In this document: positions 41,299-50,808 of the stretch, one piece after another
Numbering within the stretch: position 1 is the first letter of the stretch
Layout of the letters: every line of letters begins with the position of its first letter
Source: Caballeronia sp. dw_276
GTDB taxonomy: Bacteria; Pseudomonadota; Gammaproteobacteria; Burkholderiales; Burkholderiaceae
Reading direction: 5' to 3'
Assembly (NCBI RefSeq): GCF_018449635.1
Contig: NZ_JAAVUV010000012.1
Location: forward strand, 62,001-126,000
Length of the DNA stretch: 64,000 nucleotides
The notes under the pieces: generated by a model
Told to the model about the DNA's origin: nothing
Database searches by the model: none
Seen by the model: only the letters and a program-made list of their open reading frames with translations
Position numbers and translations under genes: made by a program

Positions 41299-42387
41299 TT
41301 GAAGACCGCTCAGCAGCATATGGAATTCACCGCACCGCGCGAAGACAACGCGCGGCTCGCCAACCTGTGTGGCCCGCTCGACGAAAACCTGCGGCAGATC
41401 GAGCAGGCGCTCGACGTGACGCTCACGCGCCGTGGTCACAAGATCACCATTCGTGGACGCGGCGCGAAAGTGGCGCTCGCGGCGCTCGAGAATTTCTACA
41501 ACCGCGCGAAGGATTCGCTGTCGGTGGACGACATCCAGCTGGCGTTGGTCGAAACGCGCAATGCGGCGCGGCGCGGGTTGAATGCCGCGAAGCCGTCGAA
41601 CAACCTGAATTCGGAACCCGTCGATCCGCGTTTCCGCGGCGACCCCGATCATCCGTTCGATGAACCCAATGTGACCATCGACCTCGGCGAAGAGGAAGAT
41701 CCGGGCCCGAAGCTCTACACGCGGCGCGCGGACCTGCGCGGCCGCACGCCCATGCAGCGTGAGTATCTAAAGCAGATCATCGCGCACGATGTGACGTTCG
41801 GCATCGGCCCGGCGGGTACGGGCAAGACGTATCTTGCGGTTGCGTGCGCGGTCGATGCGCTCGAACGCGACCAGGTGAAGCGCATCGTCCTGACGCGTCC
41901 GGCGGTGGAAGCCGGCGAACGCCTGGGCTTCCTGCCGGGCGATCTCGCGCAGAAAGTGGACCCGTATCTGCGCCCGTTGTACGACGCGCTCTACGACCTC
42001 CTCGGCTTCGATAAAACCGCGAAGATGTTCGAGCGCCAGATGATCGAAATCGCGCCGCTCGCGTACATGCGCGGCCGCACGCTGAACCACGCGTTCATCA
42101 TCCTGGACGAGGCGCAGAACACCACGCCCGAGCAGATGAAGATGTTCCTGACGCGGATCGGTTTTGGCTCGAAGGCCGTGGTCACCGGCGACACCACGCA
42201 AGTGGACTTGCCGCGCGGTCACAAGAGCGGGCTGATCGAAGCGCAGCACGTGCTCGCGGACGTGCGCGGTATCGCAATGACGCGTTTCACCAGCGTTGAC
42301 GTAGTGCGCCATCCGCTGGTCGCGCGCATTGTGGAAGCGTATGACGCGCAGCAACAACGCGATTCCGACGCAGCCGCCGCAAAATAA
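41299..42387 (+). CDS. ybeZ: PhoH-like ATPase (YbeZ)
   Basis: A 362-residue cytoplasmic NTPase of the PhoH/YbeZ family, linked to RNA metabolism and to YbeY. The N-terminal RNA-binding-like part (NLCGPLDENLRQIEQALDVTL) is followed by Walker A GIGPAGTGKTYLAVACAV (~residue 175), VLTRPAVEAGERLGFLPGDL, Walker B ILDEAQNTTPEQMKMFLTRIG and TGDTTQVDLP. I use the TTG at 41299 (MKTAQQHMEFTAP...); the ATG at 41320 would shorten it by seven residues. It is followed after 15 bases by ybeY. Confidence 0.93.
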   Translation: MKTAQQHMEFTAPREDNARLANLCGPLDENLRQIEQALDVTLTRRGHKITIRGRGAKVALAALENFYNRAKDSLSVDDIQLALVETRNAARRGLNAAKPSNNLNSEPVDPRFRGDPDHPFDEPNVTIDLGEEEDPGPKLYTRRADLRGRTPMQREYLKQIIAHDVTFGIGPAGTGKTYLAVACAVDALERDQVKRIVLTRPAVEAGERLGFLPGDLAQKVDPYLRPLYDALYDLLGFDKTAKMFERQMIEIAPLAYMRGRTLNHAFIILDEAQNTTPEQMKMFLTRIGFGSKAVVTGDTTQVDLPRGHKSGLIEAQHVLADVRGIAMTRFTSVDVVRHPLVARIVEAYDAQQQRDSDAAAAK

Positions 42388-42402
42388 GCTGCGAACAAAG
42401 CC

Positions 42403-42870
42403 ATGCCGAAACTTGCATTGACGCTGCAATTTCCCGCCGCGAAGGCGTTTCCGGAGCACAAGGCGCTGTTGCCGCGTGCGACGGTCGCGAACTGGATCAA
42501 GGCGTCGCTCTTCGCGGACGCGGAACTGACCGTGCGTTTCGTCGATACCGATGAAGGCCGGACGCTGAACCGGTCGTATCGGAACAAGGATTACGCAACG
42601 AACGTGCTGACGTTTGCGTACGCCGAATCGGAAGACGATCCGGTGAGCGGCGATCTCATTTTGTGCTGTCCCGTTGTGGAGCGCGAGGCGCGCGAGCAGA
42701 ACAAGCCGCTCGCCGCGCATTACGCGCATTTGATCGTGCACGGCACGCTGCATGCTCAAGGCTACGATCACGAAGATTCCGCCGAGGCGGATGAAATGGA
42801 ATCGATCGAAACCGGCATCATGCAGAAACTCGGTTTCACCGATCCTTACTTGCCGTTGCCCGCCGATTAA
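42403..42870 (+). CDS. ybeY: endoribonuclease YbeY
   Basis: A 155-residue single-strand endoribonuclease needed for 16S rRNA maturation and ribosome quality control. The metal site HGTLHAQGYDHE (H-x3-H-x5-H) is present at residue ~115, as is RSYRNKDYATNVLTFAY. Length is typical. The stop codon is 3 bases before the ChaC-family start. Confidence 0.96.
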   Translation: MPKLALTLQFPAAKAFPEHKALLPRATVANWIKASLFADAELTVRFVDTDEGRTLNRSYRNKDYATNVLTFAYAESEDDPVSGDLILCCPVVEREAREQNKPLAAHYAHLIVHGTLHAQGYDHEDSAEADEMESIETGIMQKLGFTDPYLPLPAD

Positions 42871-42873
42871 GCC

Positions 42874-43533
42874 GTGACCGATCTTCCCTCTTCGCTTTCC
42901 GATTACGACTACCCGCCGGTCTTTGCCGAGTCGCGCATGCTCACCGACGCAGAACTGCTGGCATCGCGTGAAAAAGCCTTGGCGCATTGGGATCGGAAGA
43001 CCGATTTGTGGCTGTTCGGCTATGGCTCGCTGATCTGGAACCCGGGCCTGCCCGCCGTGGAGACGGTACGCAGCAAGGTGCACGGCTATCACCGCGGACT
43101 GTATTTATGGTCGCGCGTGAATCGCGGCACGCCCGAACAGCCGGGCTTGGTTCTCGCGCTGGATCGCGGCGGTTCGTGTTCCGGCATGGCGTTTCGCCTT
43201 GCCGCAGAAGGCGCGGACGAACATCTCGAAGTTCTGTGGCGGCGCGAAATGGCGATGAATTCTTATCGCGTGGCGTGGCTGCCGTGCACCCTGATAGATG
43301 GCCGGAAGGTCGAGGCGCTCTCATTCGTCATGCGCCGTGAAGCGGCCACTTACACCGGCAAGCTCGGCGACCCGATCGTGCGCCGCGTGTTCGGCTGCGC
43401 CACCGGCCGATACGGCACCACGCTCGAATACGTCAGCCGCACCGTGGCCGCGCTGCGCGAATGCGGCATGCCGGACCGCGCGCTGGAAGCACTTTTGCAG
43501 CGCTGCAAGGACGCGGATTCATCGCAGGAATGA
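42874..43533 (+). CDS. ChaC-family gamma-glutamylcyclotransferase
   Basis: A 219-residue enzyme that opens glutathione to 5-oxoproline and Cys-Gly. The substrate-loop motif WLFGYGSLIWNPG is near residue 47 and VHGYHRGLYLWSRVNRGTPEQPGLVLALDRGG follows; the likely catalytic Glu is in LEVLWRREM. A GTG at 42874 starts it, 3 bases after ybeY, so translation is probably coupled. It interrupts the standard ybeY-corC order seen in many gamma-proteobacteria. Confidence 0.9.
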   Translation: MTDLPSSLSDYDYPPVFAESRMLTDAELLASREKALAHWDRKTDLWLFGYGSLIWNPGLPAVETVRSKVHGYHRGLYLWSRVNRGTPEQPGLVLALDRGGSCSGMAFRLAAEGADEHLEVLWRREMAMNSYRVAWLPCTLIDGRKVEALSFVMRREAATYTGKLGDPIVRRVFGCATGRYGTTLEYVSRTVAALRECGMPDRALEALLQRCKDADSSQE

Positions 43534-43632
43534 AGTTTTTCGGGACAGATAGACCGATCGGCCATCGTCGCACGCCCGACATACTGCGCCCATATTTATC
43601 AGTTACGATGTTTGCACATGATGTTGCACGCG

Positions 43633-43657
43633 TTCGCGCCGGATCAATTGGCGCGAA
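43633..43657 (+). terminator. hairpin between chaC and corC
   Basis: TTCGCGCC and GGCGCGAA form a perfect 8-bp stem with a 9-base loop in the 187-base gap after the ChaC gene. It lacks a T-run, so it may be a weak terminator or a site in the corC promoter region. Confidence 0.35.
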
Positions 43658-43720
43658 ATTTCCTTGGTGTATTCTTAACTCTCCGTGATTTTGCGTTCGG
43701 AACACTCCGCACGCCCCACT

Positions 43721-44632
43721 ATGAACGACGCCTATCCCAGTCGACGATATACCGACAAACCTGCTGAAAAACCGGAAAAGCGCACGCTGCTCGAGCGCCT
43801 GACCGATTTCATCTCGCACGAGCCGGAATCTCGCGACGAACTGCTGGAAGTGCTCCAGGACGCCCACGAACGCAATCTGCTCGACGCGGATTCGCTCTCC
43901 ATGATTGAAGGCGTGTTCCAGGTTTCAGAACTTTGCGCCCGCGACATCATGATTCCGCGTGCCCAGATGGACGCAATCAACATTGCTGAAACGCCCGAGC
44001 AATTCATTCCTTTCATGCTGGAAAAAGCGCACTCGCGCTATCCGGTGTTCGAAAGCAATCGCGACAATGTGATCGGCGTGCTGCTTGCAAAAGACCTGCT
44101 GCGCTATTACCACGAAGAAGAATTCGATGTCCGCGGCATGCTGCGCCCCGCCGTTTTCATTCCCGAATCAAAGCGCCTGAATGTGCTGCTTCACGACTTT
44201 CGCGTGAACAGGAATCACATCGCAATCGTCGTGGACGAATACGGCGGCGTGGCGGGGTTGATCACCATTGAAGACGTGCTGGAACAGATTGTTGGCGACA
44301 TCGAAGACGAATACGACTTCGACGAAGAAGCCGGCAACATCATTACTACGCCCGACGGGCGGCATCGTGTGCGTGCGCTGACAGGTATCGAACAGTTCAA
44401 CGAAGAATTCGGCACGCATTATTCCGACGATGAAGTCGACACCATCGGCGGGCTGGTGACGCATCGTTTTGGCCGCGTGCCGCATCGCGGGGAGAAGGTG
44501 AAGATCGACGACTTCGTGTTCGAGATCCTGCGCGGCGACGCCCGCCAGATTCACGTGCTGCGCGTGAGGCGCGCGCCCAATACCCTCGCGCTCGATGGCC
44601 GTTCACGCGACAGCGACGAAGACCACGATTAA
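43721..44632 (+). CDS. corC: CorC/YbeX CBS-domain protein
   Basis: A 303-residue cytoplasmic protein with two CBS domains (FQVSELCARDIMIPRAQMDAI and MLRPAVFIPESKRLNVLLHDF) and a C-terminal CorC_HlyC domain (TIGGLVTHRFGRVPHRGE). The homologue YbeX/CorC is linked to Mg2+/Co2+ efflux and to ribosome maturation with YbeY. The ATG at 43721 gives MNDAYPSRRYTDKPAEK; a longer frame upstream lacks the family N-terminus. lnt follows after about 110 bases. Confidence 0.93.
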   Translation: MNDAYPSRRYTDKPAEKPEKRTLLERLTDFISHEPESRDELLEVLQDAHERNLLDADSLSMIEGVFQVSELCARDIMIPRAQMDAINIAETPEQFIPFMLEKAHSRYPVFESNRDNVIGVLLAKDLLRYYHEEEFDVRGMLRPAVFIPESKRLNVLLHDFRVNRNHIAIVVDEYGGVAGLITIEDVLEQIVGDIEDEYDFDEEAGNIITTPDGRHRVRALTGIEQFNEEFGTHYSDDEVDTIGGLVTHRFGRVPHRGEKVKIDDFVFEILRGDARQIHVLRVRRAPNTLALDGRSRDSDEDHD

Positions 44633-44741
44633 GAACCAGCATGGGCGCGCTGTCACGCAACGCGTTCATGCTGACGGTCACACCATGACGAGCGACGGTC
44701 ACGCCTCGTCATCCTCAACTTTCCAGCCGACTTCGTAATCC

Positions 44742-46385
44742 ATGGCCGAATCCCGTTTTGCCTTCCGGCGCAGCGCCCGGATTGATAACGCCCAGTCCCT
44801 GCCGTTCTGGCATTACCTCGTTGCGGCAATCCTGGGCGCCGCGAATACGCTTTCATTCGCGCCCACGCCACATGGCGGCTGGATCGAACTTGTCATATTC
44901 ACGTTGTTTTTCGCGTGGCTCACCCGGACCAGCGGATGGAAAGGCGCGGCGTTGACCGGCTGGGCGTTCGGCTTCGGCAACTTCGTCACGGGCGTGTGGT
45001 GGCTCTACGTCAGCATGCACGATTACGGCGGCATGGCGGCGCCTCTGGCGGCTGCGGCCGTCGTCTTGTTCTCCATGTACATTGCGATCTATCCCGCGCT
45101 TGCTGGCGTCGTCTGGTCGTTTTGTGCGGGACGCGCGCGGTATGAAGACAACGGTTCCATAGTCCCGGCCGCCGATGAACCGCGTTTCGTCCCCACATGG
45201 CATGGTGCGTTCGCATTTGCGAGCGCCTGGGCGCTTGGCGAATGGCTGCGCGGCCTGGTGTTCACCGGCTTCCCGTGGCTTTCAAGCGGTTATGCCCAAG
45301 TCGATGGCCCGTTGGCCGGCTTTGGCGCTATCGCGGGCGTGTATGGCGTCGGCTGGGTGCTTGCGCTGGTGGCGGCGTTGCTCGTGCAGGGCTTTTATAC
45401 GGTTCGACATGGCGCCGCGCCATTAGCGAAATTCGCGCCGTTTATCGTGGCGATCGGTCTGGTTGTATCGGGCATGTTGCTATCGTTCGTCGAATGGACG
45501 CTTCCCGCGAACTCGCCGCTGACCGTGCGGCTCCTGCAAGGCAACGTCAAGCAAGAGATGAAGTTCGAGCAGGAAGGCGTAAATCAGTCGCTGCAGCTTT
45601 ACAGGAAACTGATCACCGAGAAGCCCGCTGACCTGATCGTGACGCCCGAAACCGCGTTCCCCGTTCTCGCCGCGCAAGTGCCGCAAGATCTGGCTTTAGC
45701 ATTGCGCCAATTTTCCGATAGCACCAACTCGTCCATTTTGTTCGGCGCTATCGGCGTAACGGTTTCGCCAGAAGGCCGCGCGACCGACTACACGAACAGC
45801 CTGTTTGGCATCACGCCGAATCAGAAGGACGTCTACCGCTACGACAAACATCACCTCGTGCCCTTCGGCGAATTCGTGCCGACCGGTTTTCACTGGTTCG
45901 TCGCGCTGATGGGCATTCCGCTCGGCGACCTCGGACGCGGTCCGCCGGTGCAGAAATCGTTCTTCGTGCACAACCAGCCGATCGCCGTCGATATCTGCTA
46001 CGAGGATATTTTCGGCGAGGAAATCGCGCGGACGATCCGCGAACAGGAAGCGCCCGCAGGCATTCTCGTGAACTCGACGAACCTCGCGTGGTTCGGCGAC
46101 ACAATTGCGCTCGACCAGCATTTGCAGATGGCGCGCATGCGCTCGATCGAAACCGGCCGCCCCATGTTGCGCTCCACGAACACCGGCACAACAGCGGTGA
46201 TCGCGGCGAACGGCGCGGTGGTGGCAAGGCTGCCGGTCTACACGACCGGTTCCCTCGATGCCACCGTGCAAGGCACGTCCGGACGCACGCCTTACGTGAC
46301 GAGCGGCAACATGACGGTGATCCTGGTGTCGCTGTTGCTGCTGGCGTTCGGCTTCGCGTTCGCGCCGGGGCGCAAGAAGAAGTAG
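44742..46385 (+). CDS. lnt: apolipoprotein N-acyltransferase
   Basis: A 547-residue inner-membrane enzyme that adds the third acyl chain to lipoproteins. About eight helices span residues 1-250 and ~510-540. The nitrilase-like periplasmic domain carries the triad: Glu in IVTPETAFPVL (~residue 305), Lys in YDKHHLVPFGEFVP (~368) and Cys in VDICYEDIFGEE (~420). Length and motifs are normal. It follows corC as in most proteobacteria. Confidence 0.96.
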   Translation: MAESRFAFRRSARIDNAQSLPFWHYLVAAILGAANTLSFAPTPHGGWIELVIFTLFFAWLTRTSGWKGAALTGWAFGFGNFVTGVWWLYVSMHDYGGMAAPLAAAAVVLFSMYIAIYPALAGVVWSFCAGRARYEDNGSIVPAADEPRFVPTWHGAFAFASAWALGEWLRGLVFTGFPWLSSGYAQVDGPLAGFGAIAGVYGVGWVLALVAALLVQGFYTVRHGAAPLAKFAPFIVAIGLVVSGMLLSFVEWTLPANSPLTVRLLQGNVKQEMKFEQEGVNQSLQLYRKLITEKPADLIVTPETAFPVLAAQVPQDLALALRQFSDSTNSSILFGAIGVTVSPEGRATDYTNSLFGITPNQKDVYRYDKHHLVPFGEFVPTGFHWFVALMGIPLGDLGRGPPVQKSFFVHNQPIAVDICYEDIFGEEIARTIREQEAPAGILVNSTNLAWFGDTIALDQHLQMARMRSIETGRPMLRSTNTGTTAVIAANGAVVARLPVYTTGSLDATVQGTSGRTPYVTSGNMTVILVSLLLLAFGFAFAPGRKKK

Positions 46386-46393
46386 ACCGGCCT

Positions 46394-46876
46394 ATGCACC
46401 CTCCCGTTTTCATCATCCGCAAAGCCACGCGCGCCGACGCGGACGCCGCGTGGCGCATTCGCCGCGCCGCCGTGATGAGCGATTGCATCAACGCATATCC
46501 GCGGAATCAGCTGGAAGAATGGACGGGCGGGGCGACATCGAAAACATTCGCCGTTGCCGTCGAAGAGCGGTTTCTCGTCGCAACCGTGGACGATTGCGTT
46601 GTGGGCACCGGCATGATCGATGTCACGAACGGCAAGATCGACGCGATCTTCGTTGACCCGGCGTACATGAAACGCGGCATTGGCGCGGGAATGATGGCGC
46701 ATCTCGAAACACTCGCACGTGCTCAGGGTTGCACGAAACTACGGCTCGATTCCACGCTGAACGCCGCGCCGTTTTATCGCGCGCTCGGTTTTGAAGGCGA
46801 TGAAATCGCGCAATACCGCTCGCCGCGCGGCCTGACGATGAATTGCGTGCCCATGGTGAAACGATTGGCCGCATAA
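46394..46876 (+). CDS. GNAT-family N-acetyltransferase
   Basis: A 160-residue acetyltransferase. Motif A with the acetyl-CoA loop is DAIFVDPAYMKRGIGAGMMAHLETLARAQG near residue 78, following VGTGMIDVTNGKI; the final strand region has APFYRALGFEGDE. It starts 8 bases after lnt, probably in the same transcript. The substrate cannot be read from the sequence. Confidence 0.9.
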   Translation: MHPPVFIIRKATRADADAAWRIRRAAVMSDCINAYPRNQLEEWTGGATSKTFAVAVEERFLVATVDDCVVGTGMIDVTNGKIDAIFVDPAYMKRGIGAGMMAHLETLARAQGCTKLRLDSTLNAAPFYRALGFEGDEIAQYRSPRGLTMNCVPMVKRLAA

Positions 46877-47065
46877 CCCGCGTTTTTCCCGGCCGAATGG
46901 CCTATGGCTGTGCCCTTCGGCCCCGAAAAGTCGCGCTAGCCCCTTATTCCCGCTAAAATTCAAGGTTTTAGCCCTCCGGCCGTCGGAATTTCCGGTCCGC
47001 TTCGAAGGACGCCCGGACACGTTAATTCGCCGGCCCGACCTCGAAGGCACGCTTCAAAGGCATTC

Positions 47066-48073
47066 ATGCTCACTTTTCAGCAAATCATCCTGACGCTGCA
47101 ATCCTATTGGGACAACAAGGGTTGCGCGCTTCTTCAGCCAATCGACATGGAAGTCGGCGCGGGTACGTCGCACGTGCACACGTTCTTGCGCGCGATCGGC
47201 CCGGAACCGTGGCGAGCAGCGTATGTGCAGCCGTCGCGCCGCCCGAAGGACGGCCGGTACGGTGACAACCCGAACCGCCTGCAGCACTACTACCAGTATC
47301 AAGTGGTGCTGAAGCCGGCGCCGGAAAACATTCTCGATCTGTACCTCGGTTCGCTCGAAGCGCTCGGTTTCGATCTGAAGCAGAACGATGTGCGATTCGT
47401 GGAAGACGACTGGGAAAACCCGACGCTCGGCGCGTGGGGCCTCGGCTGGGAAGTGTGGCTCAACGGCATGGAAGTCACGCAGTTCACGTACTTCCAGCAG
47501 GTTGGCGGTATCGATTGCAAGCCGGTCCTGGGCGAAATCACTTACGGTCTCGAACGGCTCGCCATGTACTTGCAAAAGGTCGAGAACGTCTATGACCTCG
47601 TCTGGACCGAATGGGAAGAAAACGGCCCGAACGGTCCCGAAATGCGGCGCCTCACATACGGCGACGTATATCACCAGAACGAGGTGGAGCAGTCCACCTA
47701 CAACTTCGAGCACGCGAACGTCGACTTGCTGTTCACGTTCTTCAAGAGCTACGAAGCCGAAGCCAAGAAGATGATCGACGCAAAGCTGGCGCTGCCCGCG
47801 TATGAACTCGTGCTGAAAGCCGGCCACACGTTCAACCTGCTCGACGCACGCGGCGCGATTTCGGTGACGGAGCGCGCGGCGTATATCGGACGGATTCGTG
47901 ATCTTTCGCGCCTTGTTGCGAAGGGCTATTACGAGTCGCGCGAGGCGCTCGGTTTCCCGATGCTGGGCAACCCCGTACACGCTGCCGCCGGACTCATCAC
48001 CGACGCGGAAGACGCCGCCAAGCCCGCTTGGGCGCCGGCGCTGAAGGTCGAGCGCAATATCGATCAGGCCTGA
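47066..48073 (+). CDS. glyQ: glycyl-tRNA synthetase alpha subunit
   Basis: The 335-residue catalytic alpha subunit of the heterotetrameric glycyl-tRNA synthetase. It starts MLTFQQIILTLQSYWDNKGCALLQPID, with class II motifs in TFLRAIGPEPWRAAYVQPSRRPKDGRYGDNPNR and YQVVLKPAP, and LGWEVWLNGMEVTQFTYFQQVGG further on. Length is slightly over 300, as usual with a short variable tail. glyS follows after 18 bases. Confidence 0.97.
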   Translation: MLTFQQIILTLQSYWDNKGCALLQPIDMEVGAGTSHVHTFLRAIGPEPWRAAYVQPSRRPKDGRYGDNPNRLQHYYQYQVVLKPAPENILDLYLGSLEALGFDLKQNDVRFVEDDWENPTLGAWGLGWEVWLNGMEVTQFTYFQQVGGIDCKPVLGEITYGLERLAMYLQKVENVYDLVWTEWEENGPNGPEMRRLTYGDVYHQNEVEQSTYNFEHANVDLLFTFFKSYEAEAKKMIDAKLALPAYELVLKAGHTFNLLDARGAISVTERAAYIGRIRDLSRLVAKGYYESREALGFPMLGNPVHAAAGLITDAEDAAKPAWAPALKVERNIDQA

Positions 48074-48091
48074 CCAGAGCACGACATAACA

Positions 48092-50191
48092 ATGACCGAA
48101 ATCAATCAAGCATCGCTGCTCGTCGAGCTGCTGACCGAAGAACTGCCGCCGAAGGCGCTCGCGCGCCTTGGCACCTCGTTTGCCGAAGGCATCGTGCAGC
48201 GCCTTGCTGCGCGCGACCTGATCGAAGGCGAAGCAAGTTTCGAGAAATTCGCCACACCGCGCCGTCTCGCCGTACTCATCAAGAACGTTCGCGCGGTTGC
48301 GCCCGAACGCCAGGTGCGCGAGAAAGTGCTGCCGGTTTCCGTCGCGCTCGATAAAGACGGACAACCCACCCCGCCGCTCGCAAAAAAACTCGCGGCGCTT
48401 GGTTTCCCCGACACCAAGATCGAAGATCTCGAACGCGCGCAAGACGGCAAGGCCGAAGCCTTCTTCCTGCGTTATGCCGCGCCAGGCGCAACGCTCGCCG
48501 AAGGCTTGCAATCCGCGCTGACCGAAACGCTCGGCAAGCTGCCCATTCCGAAGCTCATGACGTATCAGCGGCCCGACGGCGCCAGCGTGCAGTTCGTGCG
48601 CCCGGTCCATGGGCTGATTGCGCTGCATGGCCGTGACATCGTGCCGGTGAGCGCGCTTGGCATTGATTCCGGCGATACCACGCTGGGTCATCGATTCTTG
48701 TCGAGCGGCATCGTGGCAATCAGTCACGCCGATGATTACTCGGAAGCGCTGCGCTCGAAAGGCCGTGTTGTCGCGAATTTCGATGACCGCCGCGAATCCA
48801 TCCGTACGCAGTTGCTCGCGCTCGCGGGCGAAGATCGCGTGGTGATGCCCGAGACGTTGCTGGACGAAGTGAATGCGCTGGTCGAATGGCCGGTCGTGTA
48901 TCAGTGCCGTTTTGACGAATCGTTCCTGCAAGTGCCGCAGGAATGCCTGATCCTGACCATGCAGACGAACCAGAAGTATTTCGCGCTGACCGACGATCAC
49001 GGCAAGCTACGTTCGCGCTTCCTGATTGTGTCGAATATCGAAACCGAGACGCCTGCCGATATTGTGGAAGGCAATGAGCGCGTCATCCGTCCGCGTCTTG
49101 CCGACGCCAAGTTCTTCTTCGAGCAGGACAAGAAGACGCGCCTCGCCGACCGTGTGCCGAAGCTTGCGAACGTGGTTTATCACAACAAGCTGGGCTCGCA
49201 GTTGCAGCGCGTGCAGCGCCTGGAAGCGCTGGCAGGCGAGATCGCACCGATGATCGGCGTGGACGTCGCCGTCACGAAGCGCGCCGCGCTGCTCGCCAAG
49301 GCCGATTTGCTCACCGACATGGTCGGTGAATTCCCTGAGCTGCAAGGCACGATGGGCACGTACTACGCGCGCCAAGACGGCGAGCCGGAAGAAGTCGCGC
49401 TCGCGTGTTCGGAACATTACCAGCCGCGTTTTTCCGGCGATGAAACCCCGTCCAATGGCGTGAGCAGCGCCGTCGCTCTGGCCGACAAGCTGGAAACGCT
49501 CGTGGGCATCTGGGGTATCGGCTTGCAGCCAACAGGCGAGAAAGACCCGTTCGCGCTGCGCCGTCATGCGCTCGGCGTGCTGCGGATTCTGCTGGAAAAG
49601 AAACTGGCTATCGATTTGTTCGACTTGCTGCGCACCGCGCAAAAGCAATTCGCCGATATGCCGCAAGTCGCCGATTCGACCGACGCGATCTACGCGTTTT
49701 TCATCGACCGGTTGCGGGGCGTGTTGCGTGAACGCGGTTTCAACGCGGTCGAAATCGACGCCGTGCTGAGCCTGAATCCCACGCGCCTGGACGACATCGT
49801 TGCTCGCCTCGAAGCCGTGCGTGAGTTTGCGACGCTGCCTGAAGCGGCATCGCTGGCGGCTGCGAACAAACGTATTTCGAACATCCTGAAGAAGTCGGCC
49901 GAAGGCGTGCCTGCAAGCGTGCAACCGGCGCTCTTGCAGGAAGCCGCCGAGAAAACGCTCTATGCACAACTCGAGCAAGTCGCACCGCTCGTGCAGAAGC
50001 AACTCGCCGAGCGCAACTACACGGAGGCGCTTTCGGCGTTGTCCGCGTTGCGCGATGCCGTGGACACCTTCTTCAACGACGTCATGGTGAACGCCGAAGA
50101 TCCCGCGCTGCGAAACAACCGCCTGGCCTTGCTCGGCGCGTTGCATCAGCAGATGAATTGCGTCGCGGATATCTCGAAGCTCGCCGCCTGA
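48092..50191 (+). CDS. glyS: glycyl-tRNA synthetase beta subunit
   Basis: The 699-residue tRNA-binding beta subunit. It starts with LLVELLTEELPPKALARLG and contains FATPRRLAVLIKNV, PIPKLMTYQRPDGASVQFVRPVHG, EVNALVEWPVVY and MQTNQKYFALTD, all family hallmarks. The C-terminal region is helical (DALR/anticodon-binding type). Its stop overlaps the gmhB start (TGATG), which suggests translational coupling. Confidence 0.97.
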   Translation: MTEINQASLLVELLTEELPPKALARLGTSFAEGIVQRLAARDLIEGEASFEKFATPRRLAVLIKNVRAVAPERQVREKVLPVSVALDKDGQPTPPLAKKLAALGFPDTKIEDLERAQDGKAEAFFLRYAAPGATLAEGLQSALTETLGKLPIPKLMTYQRPDGASVQFVRPVHGLIALHGRDIVPVSALGIDSGDTTLGHRFLSSGIVAISHADDYSEALRSKGRVVANFDDRRESIRTQLLALAGEDRVVMPETLLDEVNALVEWPVVYQCRFDESFLQVPQECLILTMQTNQKYFALTDDHGKLRSRFLIVSNIETETPADIVEGNERVIRPRLADAKFFFEQDKKTRLADRVPKLANVVYHNKLGSQLQRVQRLEALAGEIAPMIGVDVAVTKRAALLAKADLLTDMVGEFPELQGTMGTYYARQDGEPEEVALACSEHYQPRFSGDETPSNGVSSAVALADKLETLVGIWGIGLQPTGEKDPFALRRHALGVLRILLEKKLAIDLFDLLRTAQKQFADMPQVADSTDAIYAFFIDRLRGVLRERGFNAVEIDAVLSLNPTRLDDIVARLEAVREFATLPEAASLAAANKRISNILKKSAEGVPASVQPALLQEAAEKTLYAQLEQVAPLVQKQLAERNYTEALSALSALRDAVDTFFNDVMVNAEDPALRNNRLALLGALHQQMNCVADISKLAA

Positions 50192-50766
50192 TGCGACACA
50201 CCATGCCGACCAACGCAAACAAGAAACTGGTGGTTCTCGATCGTGACGGCGTGATCAACGTCGACTCGGACGCGTTCATCAAGTCGCCGGATGAATGGGT
50301 CGCCATTCCCGGCAGTCTCGAAGCCATCGCGCGGCTGAATCAGGCTGGGTATCGCGTGGCGATTGCGTCGAACCAGTCGGGCATTGGCCGGGGTCTTTTC
50401 GACATGGCCGCGCTCAACGCCATGCACGAGAAGATGAACCGGGCGGTGGCGGCGGTGGGTGGGCGTATCGATGCGGTGTTTTTCTGCCCGCATACGCAGG
50501 AAGACCAGTGCGAGTGCCGTAAGCCCAAGCCCGGCATGTTGCAGCAAATCGTGGAGCGTTTCGAGATCGATCCGGAAGACACACCGGTGGTCGGCGATTC
50601 GCTGCGCGATCTGCAGGCAGGCGCCGCGCTCGGCTTCAAGTCGCATCTGGTGCTGACCGGCAAGGGACGAAAAACGCTGGCGGCGGGTAATCTGCCGCCC
50701 AATACAAAAGTACACGACGACCTGCGCAGGTTCGCGCTCGATTTCCTCGCTAAAGATCACGACTGA
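50191..50766 (+). CDS. gmhB: heptose-1,7-bisphosphate 7-phosphatase
   Basis: A 191-residue HAD phosphatase that removes the C7 phosphate of D-glycero-manno-heptose-1,7-bisphosphate in LPS inner-core synthesis. The catalytic VVLDRDGVINVDSD is near residue 15, the second motif is VAIASNQSGIGRG, the zinc loop is FFCPHTQEDQCECRKPKPG, and PVVGDSLRDLQAG ends the core. The ATG at 50191 overlaps the glyS stop; an ATG at 50203 is possible. plsC follows by 42 bases. Confidence 0.93.
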   Translation: MRHTMPTNANKKLVVLDRDGVINVDSDAFIKSPDEWVAIPGSLEAIARLNQAGYRVAIASNQSGIGRGLFDMAALNAMHEKMNRAVAAVGGRIDAVFFCPHTQEDQCECRKPKPGMLQQIVERFEIDPEDTPVVGDSLRDLQAGAALGFKSHLVLTGKGRKTLAAGNLPPNTKVHDDLRRFALDFLAKDHD

Positions 50767-50808
50767 CGCGCCGGCATTTCGTCGAATTCATAGAACTCAT
50801 TCAAGCCG

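Noticed and set aside
47054..49000. 648-codon minus-strand open frame over glyQ/glyS
   Set aside because: It mirrors the plus-strand synthetase genes, whose class II motifs are clear. Composition is typical of an antisense shadow.
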